DNA of 64,000 bases from an uncultured Bacteroidales bacterium. Lineage in GTDB: Bacteria > Bacteroidota > Bacteroidia > Bacteroidales > UBA1715. This document shows, one piece after another, positions 61,486 through 64,000 of the stretch. Positions within the stretch are counted from its first letter, which is position 1, and the number at the start of each line of letters is the position of its first letter. The notes under the pieces were generated by a model that made no database searches, had not been told where the DNA came from, and saw only the letters and a program-made list of their open reading frames with translations. The translations under genes and the position numbers were made by a program. The stretch covers positions 87,417 to 151,416 of the forward strand of contig CALAUG010000031.1 of the NCBI GenBank assembly GCA_937892155.1, in the 5' to 3' direction.

Positions 61486-62670
61486 CTAACCTCTCTTTCC
61501 TTCGTACTTGCATAATTTCAAATACGACAGGAATCCCGAGAGTGATGTAATCAGGAATAGTATTGCTGCAGCTTTCACGGCAAAAGAAAACGAATAATTA
61601 TCGGATGCGTAGCCAATGAGCGGACCCACAATTGAAAATCCCAAACGAATCAACAAATCCCGTACAGAAAGCACCGTGGCACGGATTTCAGAATCACAGT
61701 AATTTTGAATGAGTTCCTTCAATATAGGCGTTGCAAATCCGCGGACAAAATAAAACAAAAAGGCAAAAAACAACGAGACAAAAACCGAAGGAATTCCAAA
61801 AGCGAAATATCCCATAGGCAACAGCAAAACAATCAATAGAATCATGGCTTTTACGCCAAACACACGTTCCAATGCATCGGAAAAGAATGATGCCAAGGCT
61901 ACGGTTAAATTCAGAAGAACCCACACTATTGTGGTCTGAATTTCGGTAAACTGCTGTTCTACGAAAAACGTTTGAACTGTCCACGCCATAGTGAGCGTTG
62001 CCACGCCAGTAACCGACGAAAGCATTGTCGTTCTGCTTAAACCTTTATGTTTGAACAAAGCATAAAAGCCAATATCGGCAACCTGTTTGAACGATTTATG
62101 CAACAGTTTTTCCCGAGAAGGTTCCACCAGCAATACTGCCGCAGGAATTGCCATCGACGCAATTATTGCTTGAATCAGGAAAACCGAATCAAAAGAGAAT
62201 ATTGCAGCAACCGAACCACCGACCAAAGCTGCCGTAGTTTCGGCCAAACAGCCAAACGAAGTTACACGGCCTTCATATTTCAGATATTTTTCCTGATTTT
62301 GCGATTGCTGTAGCGAATCATACAACATAGCTGAATCTGTTCCCGAAATGCAACTGTTTCCTATGCCCATAATTGCTTCGGCAATGAAAAACGCCCAAAA
62401 GCCACGCATAGAATAGTAAATGAGGAATCCCGATGCTGCCAGCACGGTTCCTAATATAAGCGTTTTTCTACGCCCTAACACGTCGGCAAAATATCCCGAA
62501 GGGATTGCGAACAACGCACTGGTGAATGAATATGCCGCCTGAATAAGAAATAGCTGCGTCGCATTCATACCATTGTCGGCATAGAATAAGCCGATAATCG
62601 GCATATACAGCATGAACCATTTGGCACAGCGGATAACGTAAAGTTTGGGAATATTGTCTTCGACTATCAT
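61486..62670 (-). CDS. Major facilitator superfamily transporter
   Basis: 394 residues, 12 predicted helices. Loop 2-3 motif PSGYFADVLGRRKTLILG at 57-74 is the MFS signature. It falls in the multidrug/sugar-efflux group judging by its length, without further specificity. It overlaps the 81-residue membrane gene upstream by 4 nt (ATGA), so the pair is co-transcribed, downstream of clpP. Substrate unknown. Confidence 0.9.
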   Translation of the reverse strand: MIVEDNIPKLYVIRCAKWFMLYMPIIGLFYADNGMNATQLFLIQAAYSFTSALFAIPSGYFADVLGRRKTLILGTVLAASGFLIYYSMRGFWAFFIAEAIMGIGNSCISGTDSAMLYDSLQQSQNQEKYLKYEGRVTSFGCLAETTAALVGGSVAAIFSFDSVFLIQAIIASMAIPAAVLLVEPSREKLLHKSFKQVADIGFYALFKHKGLSRTTMLSSVTGVATLTMAWTVQTFFVEQQFTEIQTTIVWVLLNLTVALASFFSDALERVFGVKAMILLIVLLLPMGYFAFGIPSVFVSLFFAFLFYFVRGFATPILKELIQNYCDSEIRATVLSVRDLLIRLGFSIVGPLIGYASDNYSFSFAVKAAAILFLITSLSGFLSYLKLCKYEGKRG

Positions 62671-62912
62671 TTGTCCGACTGCAGTCTGTCGACATCAAGC
62701 GACACATTCTGCAATTTATTTTTTATGTTCTGCTGCGCACGAAACTGACGCATTTCCTCGCACTTCGCGCATTTTATACCACGCTTGTGCATTTCCTTAT
62801 TTCGACTGACTTCCGTTTCGGGAAATGGTTTCTTAAAGAAGATGATATTCACTCCCAAAGCAAGAAATGCTATGGCAACAAGAACCAACACGACTAAAAA
62901 TAGTTTTAGCAT
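62667..62912 (-). CDS. Small membrane protein with a Cys pair
   Basis: 81 residues. One transmembrane helix at about 3-23, followed by a cytoplasmic-looking region with RGIKCAKCEEMRQF near 49-62 (a CxxC pair) and a short coiled coil (RAQQNIKNKLQNVSLDVDRLQ). It resembles small conserved Bacteroidota membrane proteins of unknown function. It overlaps the MFS gene by 4 nt and lies 33 nt after clpP. Confidence 0.75.
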   Translation of the reverse strand: MLKLFLVVLVLVAIAFLALGVNIIFFKKPFPETEVSRNKEMHKRGIKCAKCEEMRQFRAQQNIKNKLQNVSLDVDRLQSDK

Positions 62913-62945
62913 AAAAGAGCCAAAATCAAGATTCTGGAAACAGGA

Positions 62946-63617
62946 CTATTTTGTTTTTACCATTACGGTGTCAATCATTCCGTATGCTTTGGCTTCTTCC
63001 GATGTCATCCAATAGTCGCGGTCGGAATCGGCAGCAATTTTTTCGTATGGATGTCCGGTATGAAGCGCAAGAATGTCGTACAATTCTTTTTTCAACTTTT
63101 GAATTTCCTTTACGGTGATTTCCATATCGGAAGCCTGACCTTGTGCGCCGCCAAGCGGTTGGTGAATCATCACACGTGAATGAGGCAAAGCCATACGTTT
63201 CCCTTTTGCTCCACCAGCCAACAAAACCGCAGCCATTGAAGCAGCCATACCAGTACAAATAGTTGCAACATCAGCATTGATGTACTGCATAGTGTCGTAG
63301 ATGCCCAAACCAGCAGAAACCGAGCCGCCAGGAGAGTTCAAATATATTTGTATATCTTTTGAAGAATCGGCAGATTCCAAGTACAACAACTGTCCTTGTA
63401 CGATATTGGCAACATAATCATCGATTGGCGAACCCAAAAAGATGATTCTGTCCATCATCAAACGAGAAAAAATATCCATAGAAGCGACATTCAGCTGACG
63501 TTCCTCAATAATTGTTGGAGAAATATATCCACCATCCATTGCAGAAACATATTGGTCGAATGCCAAACTATTAATTCCTAAATGCTTAGTCGCAAATTTT
63601 CTGAAATCGTTTTCCAT
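62946..63617 (-). CDS. clpP: ATP-dependent Clp protease proteolytic subunit ClpP
   Basis: 223 residues. The catalytic triad is Ser127 (CTGMAASMAAVL), His152 (MIHQPLGG) and Asp201 (DSDRDYWM). LYLNSPGG-type segment IYLNSPGGSVSAG at 91-103 lines the barrel. ClpP forms a 14-mer that degrades unfolded proteins with ClpX or ClpC. ClpX, often next to it, is not in the window; the downstream genes are the small membrane protein and the MFS transporter. The promoter TATTTTTG is at 63685-63692. Confidence 0.98.
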   Translation of the reverse strand: MENDFRKFATKHLGINSLAFDQYVSAMDGGYISPTIIEERQLNVASMDIFSRLMMDRIIFLGSPIDDYVANIVQGQLLYLESADSSKDIQIYLNSPGGSVSAGLGIYDTMQYINADVATICTGMAASMAAVLLAGGAKGKRMALPHSRVMIHQPLGGAQGQASDMEITVKEIQKLKKELYDILALHTGHPYEKIAADSDRDYWMTSEEAKAYGMIDTVMVKTK

Positions 63618-63684
63618 ACCTTTTTTATTTTAATTCTTGACATTTACGCTTGTCAAGTAACGACAGGGATCACCCTTACGATTA

Positions 63685-63715
63685 CAAAAATAATGAAAAA
63701 TATTGAAGGAACAAA
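63685..63715 (-). promoter_or_regulatory. Promoter of clpP
   Basis: TATTTTTG (63685-63692) with TTTG at 63712-63715, 19 nt apart on the minus strand, an ideal spacing. The ATG is 67 nt downstream, a longer leader than at most genes here. Confidence 0.75.
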
Positions 63716-63813
63716 AAGGGTTAAATACTCAATTTCTAAAATGTACACTGCAAGAAATCGGACAGTATGTAAATACTTTTAGAGGTAGTTTACACTACAT
63801 TATACTGAAATAC

Positions 63814-63845
63814 AAACCAGACCACTCTTGCGAAGTGGGCAGTTT
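63814..63845 (-). terminator. Imperfect hairpin, possible terminator
   Basis: Minus strand AAACTGCCCACT and AGTGGTCTGGTTT pair with one or two mismatches around a 7-nt loop, followed by a T-rich stretch. It would end the minus-strand fragment to its right. Confidence 0.4.
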
Positions 63846-63864
63846 ATTATAATTTAAACTAAAT

Positions 63865-64000
63865 TTACTCAATATCCATCTTCAACACTTGTTCAATCAC
63901 AGGAGCCATATCATATCTACCCTTTTATTTACAGTTTGTGCGAGTTTTTTTTGCAATATAAACATTGGGAAATCTCCCCTCTATTAAATGTTTCCTTCGT
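63865..64000 (-). pseudogene. Possible decayed gene end with an in-frame stop
   Basis: On the minus strand one frame reads KHLIEGRFPNVYIAKKTRT and so on, meets TAA at 63925-63927 and continues without shift as KGRYDMAPVIEQVLKMDIE to TAA at 63865-63867. The composition looks coding on both sides of the internal stop. Its family is unsure; the segment vaguely recalls the C-terminus of RecG-like or AlbA_2-type DNA-binding proteins. It may equally be chance. Confidence 0.25.

Larger units (their letters stand above)
63618..64000. other. Intergenic stretch upstream of clpP
   Basis: 383 bases without a convincing intact gene. It holds the clpP promoter (63685-63715), an imperfect hairpin (63814-63845) and, at its right end, a minus-strand open stretch broken by an in-frame stop (63865-64000). 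The middle (about 63720-63810) is AT-rich with a short GTAGT/ACTAC inverted repeat and no recognised element. Confidence 0.6.

Overview
This 64 kb window is a chromosomal segment of a Bacteroidota bacterium, most likely of the order Bacteroidales. It is AT-rich. The signs are a complete porP-porK-porL-porM-porN type IX secretion core in the Porphyromonas gene order, Bacteroidota-specific families (DUF4290 next to murA, DUF5723, START-like, DUF6913), a eukaryote-type glgB, an S16 with a long Ala/Glu tail, an almost complete lack of Shine-Dalgarno sequences, and more than twenty promoters of the Bacteroidota type (TAnnTTTG near -7, in some cases with TTTG near -33). The species cannot be named from the sequence. 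About 57 genes are supported. There is no prophage, CRISPR array or intact insertion sequence.

Layout. 1-3.2 kb: tail of a + strand protein, hisA, tRNA-Lys, a Cu/Zn efflux permease with a fused HMA domain, and a membrane-anchored lysozyme-like protein. 3.3-5.6 kb: a small acyl carrier protein / LpxL-like acyltransferase / methyltransferase cluster. 5.6-14.5 kb: one leftward operon running from a 920-aa anchored protein through a lipoprotein, a DUF5723 protein and a small barrel protein to a TerC/Alx membrane protein and an unusual DNA glycosylase without an Fe-S cluster. 14.6-22.1 kb: nucleotide-sugar dehydrogenase, a coiled-coil exported protein, DUF4290-murA, then M23 peptidase-UvrD helicase. 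22.1-28.3 kb: the type IX secretion operon, closed by a strong terminator. 28.3-35.7 kb: YqeY, LptF/G-like permease, START-like protein, RsmI-like methyltransferase, PlsC, a LytTR membrane regulator, a LolC/E-like permease and a NamZ-type (DUF1343) muramidase. 35.8-41.8 kb: rpsP, a thiamine module (TPP riboswitch, TonB receptor, PnuT transporter fused to thiamine pyrophosphokinase), dapA and its DUF6913 partner. 41.9-51.5 kb: slyD-like, tilS with a PD-(D/E)XK protein, holA, glycosyltransferase, GNAT/FemAB-like protein, rpsO, pnp, rsmE, tRNA-Asp. 51.6-64 kb: an outer-membrane protein, a transglutaminase-like protein that has lost its catalytic residues, SNF2 helicase, truA, glgB, an FKBP lipoprotein, an MFS transporter, a small membrane protein and clpP, ending in a mostly non-coding stretch with a possible decayed gene.

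Most of the window is housekeeping plus cell-envelope work: peptidoglycan (murA, M23, lysozyme-like, NamZ), lipid and LPS handling (PlsC, LptF/G-like, LolC/E-like, acyltransferase), protein export (T9SS) and translation. The most unusual points are the thiamine module with its transporter-kinase fusion, the orphan ACP/acyltransferase/methyltransferase cluster, the operon of unrecognised envelope proteins, the DNA glycosylase with Glu in place of the catalytic Asp, the transglutaminase pseudoenzyme and the regular promoter grammar, which corrects several start codons.
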